64,000 nucleotides of DNA from CAYQUC01 sp964514215. Lineage in GTDB: Bacteria > Pseudomonadota > Gammaproteobacteria > UBA6429 > Thiohalophilaceae. Where the stretch lies: contig CAZEPW010000012.1 of NCBI GenBank assembly GCA_964514215.1, positions 1 through 64,000 of the forward strand, given 5' to 3'. Position numbers and translations under genes: made by a program. This document shows, in pieces, positions 35,792 to 44,232 of the stretch (its first letter is position 1; the number at the start of each line of letters is the position of its first letter). The notes under the pieces are model-generated. The model ran no database searches. It was not told the DNA's origin and worked only from the letters and a program-made list of their open reading frames with translations.

Positions 35792-36541
35792 TTAATGTTG
35801 TAGCCGATCGTTATCGAGTCGCCGAATACTTAAAACGATAAACATCAATATCAGCAATATATAATAAATAACATCACTACTTTTAAAAAATCCTGTGAAT
35901 AAATTGTCTAAATGACTGCGTAGTGAAATATAGGTGAATAGTCCTGTTGGATTATCCGAGGTTGCGAGTAGATCTATTAAATTTAAAAGTAATAAGCTGG
36001 TAAAACTAATAACGGCAGATAGTACTGGATTGTTTGTGAGAGTGGAAATATACAAACCAATAGCTGAAAATGTTGCTAAGATTAAAAAAAGTCCCATGAT
36101 GTTACTTATAATTAAACCAAAGTCGAGACTGCCACCTAGTAGCACTGTTAATGGCATGATTGTTATCATCGCAATGATGATAACCAAAAATAAAATAACT
36201 CCAAGGTATTTTCCAAGTATTATTTCTGTTATTGACAACGGCGCGGTGAATAATAATGTTAAGGTTTTATTTTGTCTTTCAGCGCTGATTAGTCTCATGG
36301 TTAGCAGCGGTATAATAATCATTAAAATAAATGTTGCCGAACCATAAAGTGATTCAACTATAATTGATGTTATTCCCGGGTCGCTGTTGTTTGCCTCGAG
36401 TTGTGGTTGGATTCCTAAATAAAGCTCAACGCTTTTTAGAAAGAATAAACATATAATAAATTGGGTAATCGCTAAAATGGCCCATGCTAATGGTGTTAGA
36501 AATAAGCTGCGTAATTCGCGAATCGCAATCGACCAAATCAT
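35792..36541 (-). CDS. GldF-like ABC-2 permease
   Basis: A 249-residue membrane protein with six hydrophobic helices. The N-terminus RELRSLFLTPLAWAI and the segment MRLISAERQNKTLTLLFTAPLS are typical of ABC-2 permeases of the GldF/NosY type. It overlaps the ATPase gene by 4 bases (36538-36541) and is followed by the GldG-like gene. Confidence 0.9.
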   Translation of the reverse strand: MIWSIAIRELRSLFLTPLAWAILAITQFIICLFFLKSVELYLGIQPQLEANNSDPGITSIIVESLYGSATFILMIIIPLLTMRLISAERQNKTLTLLFTAPLSITEIILGKYLGVILFLVIIIAMITIMPLTVLLGGSLDFGLIISNIMGLFLILATFSAIGLYISTLTNNPVLSAVISFTSLLLLNLIDLLATSDNPTGLFTYISLRSHLDNLFTGFFKSSDVIYYILLILMFIVLSIRRLDNDRLQH

Positions 36542-37533
36542 GCGTTAGTCCCTACGTTATGAATATTAGACGTGTCTGAATTATTTTCTTTATCATGCTC
36601 GGAAATATGGTCATTAGAGGTTATTTCAATGAACACTTGTTCGAGTGATTTTTGTTCTGGTCTGAGTTCGAATAAGCGCCAGCCTTTGTTGACGGCACGC
36701 TCAATAATTACTTCAGCAACATCACTATTTGCGGCATGTTTAATTTGAAAGCTGTGATCATTAAGCTGGGTGCATTCTTCAACACCCTTTAGGCTGAGTA
36801 GTTCGGCAATTTTAGGTGGGTTTTTACAACGGATGATAATCGCTGTTGAATCCATTTTATGGGTTAGGTTTTTAATGGTATCTGAAAAAACCAATTTGCC
36901 ATTATTAATTATTTGCACTCGATCACAGGTCATTTGAACTTCGGGCAGGATATGGGTTGATAGTAATACGCCATGCTCTTTGCCTAACTCTCGGATGAGT
37001 TTTCGTATTTCGGTAATCTGAATGGGATCCAAACCAACCGTGGGCTCATCGAGTACAACAATTTCGGGTAAATGGATTATTGCTTGCGCAATTCCAATTC
37101 GTTGTTGAAAACCTTTTGATAAATTAGCGATTAATCGTTTGCGTACTTGGTTGAGTCCGCACTGTTCTAAAGTGCGTTGTATGGCCTTAGTGACGTGTTT
37201 TTTGCTGATACGATTAATTTTAGCGCAATAAGACAGGTATTCGTCAACCGTAGAGTCTTTATAAATAGGGGGTTGTTCAGGCAAATATCCAATTTGTAAT
37301 TTAGCTTTTTTCGGTTTATCAAGTAAATCAATGCCATTGATGGTGATTCTTCCGGATGTTGGCGCTAAATTGCCGGTAATCATGTTCATGGTGGTGGATT
37401 TTCCTGCGCCATTGGGTCCGAGGAAACCTAGAATTTCACCTTTATGCAGCTCAAAATCGAGTTTTTCTACTGCGGTAATGTTGCCATAATGTCTGGTTAA
37501 GTGCTGTACTTGAATTAAAGGCATATTACTCAT
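36538..37533 (-). CDS. GldA-like ABC transporter ATPase
   Basis: ATP-binding subunit of the Gld-like transporter. Motifs are Walker A GPNGAGKST, the signature LSKGFQQRIGIAQA and Walker B IVVLDEPTVGLD, with an H-loop in STHILPEV. The frame is open from a TTG at 37578, but the ATG at 37533 (MSNMPLIQVQHL) fits the family length better; a further ATG lies at 37524. The C-terminal 90 residues are the regulatory extension common in ABC-2 ATPases. First gene of the four-gene operon. Confidence 0.92.
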   Translation of the reverse strand: MSNMPLIQVQHLTRHYGNITAVEKLDFELHKGEILGFLGPNGAGKSTTMNMITGNLAPTSGRITINGIDLLDKPKKAKLQIGYLPEQPPIYKDSTVDEYLSYCAKINRISKKHVTKAIQRTLEQCGLNQVRKRLIANLSKGFQQRIGIAQAIIHLPEIVVLDEPTVGLDPIQITEIRKLIRELGKEHGVLLSTHILPEVQMTCDRVQIINNGKLVFSDTIKNLTHKMDSTAIIIRCKNPPKIAELLSLKGVEECTQLNDHSFQIKHAANSDVAEVIIERAVNKGWRLFELRPEQKSLEQVFIEITSNDHISEHDKENNSDTSNIHNVGTNA

Positions 37534-37722
37534 AATATTATTATAGTTATCAGGTTTATTCGATATTATTACGGCCAATTTATAATAAATTATAACTATT
37601 AGCTATTGTAGCTAAATAACAATAATTTTATTACCACTCGAATATACCATAAATAGTAAATTTGTTCTTTATATTGGCTGGTATTTCAAATTTGGAAGTA
37701 AGGGATTAAATAAAATAGTTTC

Positions 37723-38802
37723 ATGTCAATAACACTATGCGAAAAATATGGATTTGATGAGCAAGGGCGGTTATCGCGTTTGGTATTGGTTCGACTGCTA
37801 AGTGAGTCTACGGTTGAAGCCGATATTAAAAAAACCAATGTCATTTTTACCAAGCTGCATGGTTTAATTGTTGAACCTTATATCACAGAAATTATAGAGC
37901 AGTTTTATCAGTATTTATTGGCTCATGAATCCATGAGACATTTTTTACTCAATGATGAGTTAATTTCCAGTTTAAAAAAAACTCAAAAGGAATATTTATT
38001 ATCTCTTGGTATTGGATTTGATTCGGAAAAATATTTTGAAAGTAGGCTTCGAATCGGTGTTGTGCATGCCAGATTTTCATTACCTTTGAGTTTGTATCAA
38101 TGCGCATATAACAATTTACAAGAAATTATTTGTTTTTATATTGATTTAAATTCAGAATTATCACTTAAAGAAAAAGAGTGTTATCGAAATTATTTGCACC
38201 GAATGATTACGCTTGATGAATCATTAGCGGTTGATACCTATTTTGCTGCAAATATGCAGAGCCTTGAGTCATCAATTGAAATTTTGCGCGATAAAGGTGA
38301 AGCTTTACGGCAACAGGTAGAGCACGATACCTTAACAAAAGTAAATAGTCGCAAGAAAATATTGGATTATATTGAGCATAATATCATTCGTTTTGAAACC
38401 GATGGCACGCCACTAGCGTTAGTGATGGTCGATTTAGATAAATTTAAAGATGTTAATGATAAGTATGGGCATATTGTTGGTGATGAAGTTTTAAAACATA
38501 CCGCATCACGAATTAATGGTGCATTGCGTAATATCGATGTTGTTGGTCGATACGGTGGCGAAGAGTTTATTCTTTTGTTACCGAATACCAATTTAGATAC
38601 GGCTATTATTATTTGTGAACGTATTCGAACCGCCATTGCCGAAACACCGGTAAAATATGGTAATCATTTGATTTACACTACGATTAGTCTGGGTGTCACG
38701 ACAATCACAAATGGCGATACAATTAATAGTGCTATTGAACGTGCTGATAGTTTAATGTATCAATCGAAGCAAAAAGGAAGGAATTGTGTTACTTGGCGTT
38801 GA
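37723..38802 (+). CDS. globin-coupled sensor diguanylate cyclase
   Basis: A 359-residue protein that should sense oxygen or another haem ligand and make cyclic di-GMP. Residues about 25-180 resemble a sensor globin/protoglobin, with a likely proximal haem His in RIGVVHARFSLPLSLYQCAYNN. The GGDEF domain (about 200-359) has VMVDLDKFKDVNDKYGH, the active site YGGEEF and an inhibitory-site RxxD (RNID) at the usual distance before it. The hydantoinase gene starts 17 bases before its stop, so the two are translationally linked. Confidence 0.88.
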   Translation: MSITLCEKYGFDEQGRLSRLVLVRLLSESTVEADIKKTNVIFTKLHGLIVEPYITEIIEQFYQYLLAHESMRHFLLNDELISSLKKTQKEYLLSLGIGFDSEKYFESRLRIGVVHARFSLPLSLYQCAYNNLQEIICFYIDLNSELSLKEKECYRNYLHRMITLDESLAVDTYFAANMQSLESSIEILRDKGEALRQQVEHDTLTKVNSRKKILDYIEHNIIRFETDGTPLALVMVDLDKFKDVNDKYGHIVGDEVLKHTASRINGALRNIDVVGRYGGEEFILLLPNTNLDTAIIICERIRTAIAETPVKYGNHLIYTTISLGVTTITNGDTINSAIERADSLMYQSKQKGRNCVTWR

Positions 38803-40795
38803 TACCGGCGGTACGTTTACTGATTTTGTGTTATTTAAAAATGGTTCGTTAACAATACACAAAGTATTATCGACCCCCAAATTTCCCGAACAAGCTATCT
38901 TGCGCGGTATTACAGAATTGGGAATTTTAGCATCTCAATCGTTAGCGGATTTAACTATCATCCACGGCTCAACGGTTGCAACGAATGCGTTATTAGAACG
39001 TAAGGGGGTGCGAACGGTTTATGTCACTAATAATGGTCTAACCGATTTATTAACTATTGCGCGTCAAACTCGGCCTGAACTCTATGCTTTGCAGGGGCCT
39101 ATTGTTAAACCACCAGTCGCTAAAGAATTATGCATTGCCGCGAATACCCGGGTCGCTGCAACGGGTGAAATAATTTCAAGTATTTCAGATGATGAGTGCC
39201 AACAGCTGTGTCAAAAAATTATTAATTTAAAACCAGATTCGGTCGCCATTAACTTTTTGTTTTCATATCTTAATTCAGATGATGAAAAAAAATTATATGA
39301 TAATTTACCTAAATCTCTTTTTGTTTCTTGTTCGTCAACTGTGCTGCCTGAATTAAAAGAATATGAGCGTGGTATTGCAACGTGGTTAAATTCTTATGTT
39401 GGGCCGTTAGTTGACGGTTATATTCAACGTTTACAAAACAAATTGCCAGGGGTTAATATCTCGGTGATGCAAAGTTCGGGAGGCACTATTGCGGCATCTC
39501 AAGCCGGTGAGCAAGCTGTGCGAATGTTATTGTCAGGCCCTGCGGGTGGTATGGCTGGTGCAAAATACATGTCTGACATGGTATCGTGTTCGAGAATATT
39601 AACGTTTGATATGGGCGGCACATCAACTGATGTGGCGATGATTGATCGCGATATTCAGTTAACCACTCAAGGACAAATTGATTGTTTTCCGGTTGCGGTA
39701 CCGATGGTGGATATGCACACGATTGGCGCTGGTGGTGGCTCGATTGCTTATATTGATTCTGGCGGTGTGTTACAGGTTGGACCCGAATCCGCTGGTGCCG
39801 ACCCGGGGCCGGCGTGTTATGGCAAGGGTGGAGACTATGCCACGGTAACGGATGCCAATTTAGTGTTAGGGCGCTTACCGGCTACAGAATTTCTAGGGGG
39901 GAATATGCGACTGGATGAAGCTGCAGCAAATACGGTCATTGCTCTGTTAGCCAAAAAATTATCGTTGGATGTTTTTGAAACTGCATTAGGCATTATTCAA
40001 ATCGCAAATGAGCATATGGTTCAGGCATTGCGTGTTATGTCTGTGCAACGTGGTTTGGATCCACGGTTAATGAGTCTGGTTTCATTTGGTGGTGCGGGCA
40101 GCTTACACGTGTGTGCCTTAGCCGATAGTTTGTCGATTAGTCGAGCTTTAGTTCCGATTCACGGTGGGGTTTTATCTGCATTTGGAATGTTGGTTGCACC
40201 TAAAGCACGTTATCTGTCACATTCATTTCAATGTTTAGCAACTAAGGTTGATTATAACGCGTTGTTTGATTGTTTTAGCCGTTTGCGTGATAAAGGCATT
40301 GCCGCCCTACAACAAGAATCGGTTGCTGTTGAGCAGCTACAGTTTATACATGAAATTGATTTACGTTATGTCGGCCAGTCCAGTTATATTACTGTGCCGA
40401 TTGATTTTTCAGCTATTGATAAAAATAATTTAGATTTAACTGCTTATATCCATTTATTCCATCAACAACATTTAAAACTTTATGGTCATAAGATTGAGCT
40501 TGCGGTTGAATTGGTTAATATTCGTTTAACATTAAAAAGTGACTGTGCGACACCAGTAATCCGTGATGTCATTTTGAAAAATAAAAATAAGCCAGTTGTA
40601 AAAAAATATTCTTTACATGGTTTTGAAAAACCGGTTATGTCATATCATCGAGACAGTTTGCTGCTGGGGCAAAAAATTTCGGGTCCAGCATTAATTATTG
40701 AAGCAACCTCAACAACATTTTTAGAACAAAGCTGGAGTGCTCAAGTGCTGGTGATGGGCAATTTATTATTATCAAAAAAAGAAGCTAATTTATAA
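38786..40795 (+). CDS. hydantoinase/oxoprolinase family protein (HyuA-like)
   Basis: A 669-residue ATP-dependent hydrolase family protein acting on cyclic amides such as hydantoins or 5-oxoproline. The N-terminus LGVDTGGTFTDFVLF, the segment STVATNALLERKG, the core FDMGGTSTDVAMID and IGAGGGSIAYID are diagnostic. It starts with GTG behind AAGGAAGGA, inside the end of the diguanylate cyclase gene. The usual partner HyuB is absent nearby, so substrate and complex are uncertain. Confidence 0.9.
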   Translation: MLLGVDTGGTFTDFVLFKNGSLTIHKVLSTPKFPEQAILRGITELGILASQSLADLTIIHGSTVATNALLERKGVRTVYVTNNGLTDLLTIARQTRPELYALQGPIVKPPVAKELCIAANTRVAATGEIISSISDDECQQLCQKIINLKPDSVAINFLFSYLNSDDEKKLYDNLPKSLFVSCSSTVLPELKEYERGIATWLNSYVGPLVDGYIQRLQNKLPGVNISVMQSSGGTIAASQAGEQAVRMLLSGPAGGMAGAKYMSDMVSCSRILTFDMGGTSTDVAMIDRDIQLTTQGQIDCFPVAVPMVDMHTIGAGGGSIAYIDSGGVLQVGPESAGADPGPACYGKGGDYATVTDANLVLGRLPATEFLGGNMRLDEAAANTVIALLAKKLSLDVFETALGIIQIANEHMVQALRVMSVQRGLDPRLMSLVSFGGAGSLHVCALADSLSISRALVPIHGGVLSAFGMLVAPKARYLSHSFQCLATKVDYNALFDCFSRLRDKGIAALQQESVAVEQLQFIHEIDLRYVGQSSYITVPIDFSAIDKNNLDLTAYIHLFHQQHLKLYGHKIELAVELVNIRLTLKSDCATPVIRDVILKNKNKPVVKKYSLHGFEKPVMSYHRDSLLLGQKISGPALIIEATSTTFLEQSWSAQVLVMGNLLLSKKEANL

Positions 40796-42031
40796 TTCAG
40801 TATCTTCAATAAGATCGTCTGTCCAACTGACTGCTGATAAATAGGCTTTTCGCAGATCATCTGATGATATTTCGCAATGCTTTAAGCTTTCAAGATCATT
40901 TCGTTCATATGCAATAACGCTTGATAAAATACCGGCAAGTTTACCTTTGCCCATAATGAGACATTCAATTATTTCTTCATACAATGGCAGTTGCGCTAAG
41001 ATTTCTTCCATTGGTTTGTCCATGACAGCATCGATAATGGAAAATAAACCCGTGGTGAAGGCCATGTCTTTTAATTCAGGTGCAATGCGCTGCGCTAAGT
41101 ATTCGCTCATTTTTGCGCGTACTAACGAGGTGATAATGAGTTCTTGAGGTTTATCTTCCATTTTGGATAAAACCACCAGTGTGGCAACACTTTTAACGGT
41201 GCTTAGTCCTAATAGCGTTATTGCGTGAGCAATAGAATCAACTTTACGATTAACGTGATACATTGATGAATTAATGTAGCGCAGCAGCCTGATTGACATG
41301 GTAATGTCTTGCAAAATTAATTCTTCGATGTCTTTTGGGCTACTTGACGCATTATGTAATTTTGCCAATATGCGCATTGCGGCCATTTTATTGGCGGGGG
41401 GGCGGATACCCGAGATTATTTTGGGTTTGCAAAAAAAATAACCTTGGTAGTAATCAAATTGTAATTTTTGACAAAACTCATATTCTTCTTGGGTTTCGAC
41501 TTTTTCGGCGAGTAATTTCACATCGTATTTTCGTAATATTTCGACATGTTCAACTAATTCTTCTTGAGTTAATGCTAATAAATCAATTTTAATAATTTGG
41601 GCTAATTCAATTAAAGGTTCTAATTTTTTGTGATAAACAAAGTCATCCAGAGCAATGGTGTAACCTTGATCCGATAGTTTCTTAACTGCAGTGATTATTT
41701 GATCGTCAATTTCAATATCTTCAAGAATTTCCAGCACAACTTTATCTTGGCATTCAGGTAAAGGATAAATGCCAAGCAAGAAGCTTCGTGTTAAATTTAT
41801 AAACGCAAGGTGTTTGCCAATTATTTTGGTGAGACCAATTTCGGTAAAGGTATTTAAAATAACTTCAGTTGTCGCATGGTCGCCGTCGATGAAATTTGCT
41901 TCGTTAACTTCTCCTGAACGAAAGAGTAATTCATAGGCGTAGACATTTAATGAAGTGTCATAAATTGGTTGACGGCCAATATAAACGCTCTCAAAATGTT
42001 TTTTTGCAGAGAGATCGAGATCTAAGTCCAT
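40790..42031 (-). CDS. EAL-HDOD signalling protein (YuxH-like)
   Basis: A 413-residue protein with an N-terminal EAL-type domain (about 14-215) and a C-terminal HDOD domain (about 215-400, PPANKMAAMRILAKL, LRYINSSMYHVNRKVDSIAHAITLLG). The EAL motif reads ELL, yet the later family residues are largely kept: INLTR, LEILED, LDDF, IKIDL, AEKVE and YYQGYFF. It may bind or degrade cyclic di-GMP, or act only as a scaffold. Its end overlaps the convergent hydantoinase gene by 6 bases. Confidence 0.9.
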   Translation of the reverse strand: MDLDLDLSAKKHFESVYIGRQPIYDTSLNVYAYELLFRSGEVNEANFIDGDHATTEVILNTFTEIGLTKIIGKHLAFINLTRSFLLGIYPLPECQDKVVLEILEDIEIDDQIITAVKKLSDQGYTIALDDFVYHKKLEPLIELAQIIKIDLLALTQEELVEHVEILRKYDVKLLAEKVETQEEYEFCQKLQFDYYQGYFFCKPKIISGIRPPANKMAAMRILAKLHNASSSPKDIEELILQDITMSIRLLRYINSSMYHVNRKVDSIAHAITLLGLSTVKSVATLVVLSKMEDKPQELIITSLVRAKMSEYLAQRIAPELKDMAFTTGLFSIIDAVMDKPMEEILAQLPLYEEIIECLIMGKGKLAGILSSVIAYERNDLESLKHCEISSDDLRKAYLSAVSWTDDLIEDTEL

Positions 42032-42188
42032 GAATTATTCAGCATAATGTGGTTAATTAACATTACTAATATCGACCTAGGAAATAATAACTTTATTGTC
42101 TGATTTCGATATTTTCATTAAATATAGTATTGAATCAACAATTTTAATGCTTTTTTGAATCTGTTCCTTACTGTTTATTTGAATTTAG

Positions 42189-42202
42189 ATGATAAAAATC
42201 AA
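42189..42202 (+). promoter_or_regulatory. FNR/ANR-like box upstream of the HPP gene
   Basis: ATGAT-AAAA-ATCAA matches 9 of 10 fixed positions of the FNR/ANR consensus TTGAT-N4-ATCAA. It lies 74 bases before the HPP-family ATG. No single clear -10 fixes the distance to the transcription start. Confidence 0.5.
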
Positions 42203-42275
42203 AATATTTGCGTAATATAAATGTTTGAATTAATGTAGTTAAGGTGTGGCATACTAATATTGTTATTTTAAATCT

Positions 42276-43193
42276 ATGATAAAAAAAATAAAAAATTTTA
42301 TTGGGCTCGATAGTAAATCGGTTAGCTCTGCTGAACATTTAGTGTCAACTATTGGTGGCGTTATCGGGATTTTATTGGTTTATAGCGTTAGCCAGTATTA
42401 TATTGGTAGTGCTTCTGCGGTTATCGTGCCGTCAATGGGCGCGTCAGCTGTTTTATTATTTGCGGTGCCACACGGTAAGTTATCTCAACCTTGGGCTCTT
42501 TTTGGTGGTCATCTGGTTTCGGCCATCATCGGGGTCGCATGTGCCCAGTATATCGATAGTATATTTCTCGCGGCAAGTTTAGCTGTTGGTTTGGCGATTG
42601 GCGGGATGCATTTGCTACGCTGTATCCATCCTCCCGGAGGAGCGACTGCGATTGCTGCTGTGATTGGCGGGCCACAAATTCTGGAATTAGGTTTTAATTT
42701 TGTTATTACTCCTATTTTTGTTAATACATTCATTATTTTTACTGTGGCAATTTTGTTTAACAGTGTTTTTCCTTGGCGGCGTTATCCCGTTAGCTTAATG
42801 CGTTTTACTGACGCCCCCCAAAAAAGCAAGGTTAAACTCGAGCATACGATTGAAAAACAATTTATTGAGCAAGCCATATCTGATTTAGATGTTGTGATCG
42901 ATTTGACCAGTAGCGATTTACAACAGATTTTTACGTTAGCACAAAACCATGCCGAATCATCGGTATTATCAGCCCATCAAATCAAACTTCGTCATTATTA
43001 CACTAATAATAAACACGGTGGTGAGTGGTCTGTGCGACAAATAATTGATGAATCAAGCTCTGATGATCCTAAAAAAGATATGGTGATTTATCGTATTGCA
43101 GAAGGCAGTGGCGTGAATAATGCGGATAGTTGTACGCGTGTTGAATTTGCCCGTTGGGCTGCACGTGAACTTTATTCGACGCAAAATAGTTAA
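42276..43193 (+). CDS. HPP family integral membrane protein
   Basis: A 305-residue protein. The N-terminal half has four or five membrane helices with the family motif LRCIHPPGGATAIAAV; in plants and cyanobacteria HPP proteins are linked to nitrite transport. The C-terminal about 125 residues are soluble and not CBS domains as in longer relatives; they contain LRHYYTNNKHGGEWSVRQI and CTRVEFARWAAREL, a module I cannot name. An FNR-like box lies upstream. Confidence 0.87.
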   Translation: MIKKIKNFIGLDSKSVSSAEHLVSTIGGVIGILLVYSVSQYYIGSASAVIVPSMGASAVLLFAVPHGKLSQPWALFGGHLVSAIIGVACAQYIDSIFLAASLAVGLAIGGMHLLRCIHPPGGATAIAAVIGGPQILELGFNFVITPIFVNTFIIFTVAILFNSVFPWRRYPVSLMRFTDAPQKSKVKLEHTIEKQFIEQAISDLDVVIDLTSSDLQQIFTLAQNHAESSVLSAHQIKLRHYYTNNKHGGEWSVRQIIDESSSDDPKKDMVIYRIAEGSGVNNADSCTRVEFARWAARELYSTQNS

Positions 43194-43304
43194 TAAATTT
43201 TTGTAAACGTAAGACAGTATTATATCAAATTTGATCCACTATCAATTTAATGATGGCCCAGTGGAATAAAAAATAAATAAATAATGCAGAGAAATAAATT
43301 TTTT

Positions 43305-43318
43305 TTGATCTAAATCAA
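43305..43318 (+). promoter_or_regulatory. consensus FNR/ANR box before the 56-codon gene and hsp20
   Basis: TTGAT-CTAA-ATCAA is an exact match to the FNR/ANR consensus. A -10 hexamer TATAAT lies at 43351-43356, which puts the box centre roughly 50 bases before the expected start. It lies 77 bases before the ATG of the 56-codon gene. FNR-type factors respond to low oxygen; a DNR/CRP-type relative could also use it. Confidence 0.75.
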
Positions 43319-43394
43319 TACTAGCATCTAATAAAACCTAAATTAGTTACTATAATTAATAGTAGCAGAGATGCTTTAGAGAGGAGGCAGTACA

Positions 43395-43565
43395 ATGTTA
43401 CGAAAGAATAACTTAATTGTTGTTTCTCGAAATAGTAACGCCTTGATTGCTTTGAAAAAATGCAGAGTTGGTGCAGCGCTTAGAGCTGATCATCAGTGGT
43501 TGTATGATTATCCTCAGATGAGGATGTTTGTTACCAGGAAAAAAGTTACAAGTATGATTGAATAG
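43395..43565 (+). CDS. 56-residue basic protein of unknown function
   Basis: An open frame of 56 codons behind a strong ribosome binding site GAGGAGGC, six bases before ATG, ending TAG at 43563-43565. The product is basic (MLRKNNLIVVSRNSN, LKKCRVGAALRAD), has one Cys and an aromatic patch WLYDYPQ, and no membrane helix. It lies 79 bases before hsp20 on the same strand, behind a consensus FNR-type box. I do not recognise it. Confidence 0.65.
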   Translation: MLRKNNLIVVSRNSNALIALKKCRVGAALRADHQWLYDYPQMRMFVTRKKVTSMIE

Positions 43566-43644
43566 CGAATGATTTTCGCGCCCGACATCTGTATTTTAAT
43601 CGTTAAAATGAGGTGTGTTAATAATAGTATAGGAGGTGATAGTC

Positions 43645-44151
43645 ATGAAAACCAAAACTGAAACGACAATGACAACCTCAAATAAAGGAGACTCTGAAAC
43701 AATTTCAAGAGGTTTGTCAGCATTTGAAGAAATGGATAGGTTGTTTGACAATTATGTTACAGGAGATTGGTTTAGGCCTTTTCGATGGCACAAACCCGCA
43801 TTAACCGGAAACACAACTATTTTTGATGGCAAAACGCCCTGCGTTGATGTGATTGATCTTGATAACGAAATTCTTATTAAAGCAGAGCTTCCCGGAGTTG
43901 AAAAGAAGGATCTGGATATTTCGGTTACTAAAAATAGTGTTACCATTAAAGGCACTACTTGCCATGAAGCAACGGAGGAAAAAGGTGATTACTATCATAG
44001 TGAAATTTCACGCGGCAGCTATCAACGCACCATAATGTTACCTGCCGATGTGCATGAAGAAAAAGCCAAAGCAAAATTCAAGGATGGCGTATTAAAACTA
44101 ACGTTACCTAAAATGGAAAAATCAATACACCACAAAATCAAAGTGGATTAA
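43645..44151 (+). CDS. small heat-shock protein Hsp20
   Basis: A 168-residue alpha-crystallin-type chaperone that holds unfolding proteins. The alpha-crystallin domain covers about 60-165: PCVDVIDLDNEILIKAELPG, SVTIKGTTCHEA, FKDGVLKLTLPK. The N-terminus is S/T/E-rich. A GTG at 43636 is in frame but lies inside the ribosome binding site AGGAGGTG, so the ATG at 43645 is the start. A strong terminator follows. No CIRCE element is seen; control through the FNR-type box upstream is likely. Confidence 0.95.
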   Translation: MKTKTETTMTTSNKGDSETISRGLSAFEEMDRLFDNYVTGDWFRPFRWHKPALTGNTTIFDGKTPCVDVIDLDNEILIKAELPGVEKKDLDISVTKNSVTIKGTTCHEATEEKGDYYHSEISRGSYQRTIMLPADVHEEKAKAKFKDGVLKLTLPKMEKSIHHKIKVD

Positions 44152-44172
44152 AACGAGCCATTATCAGTAACG

Positions 44173-44201
44173 AAAACCCGGCGGCAACGCCGGGTTTTTT
44201 T
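44173..44201 (+). terminator. intrinsic terminator after hsp20
   Basis: AAAACCCGGCG and CGCCGGGTTTT form a GC-rich stem capped by a GCAA tetraloop and followed by a T-tract. It is the clearest rho-independent terminator in the window and may also serve the convergent patatin gene. Confidence 0.92.
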
Positions 44202-44232
44202 ATGCTAAACCGTTATTTTGAATTTAAATCAA

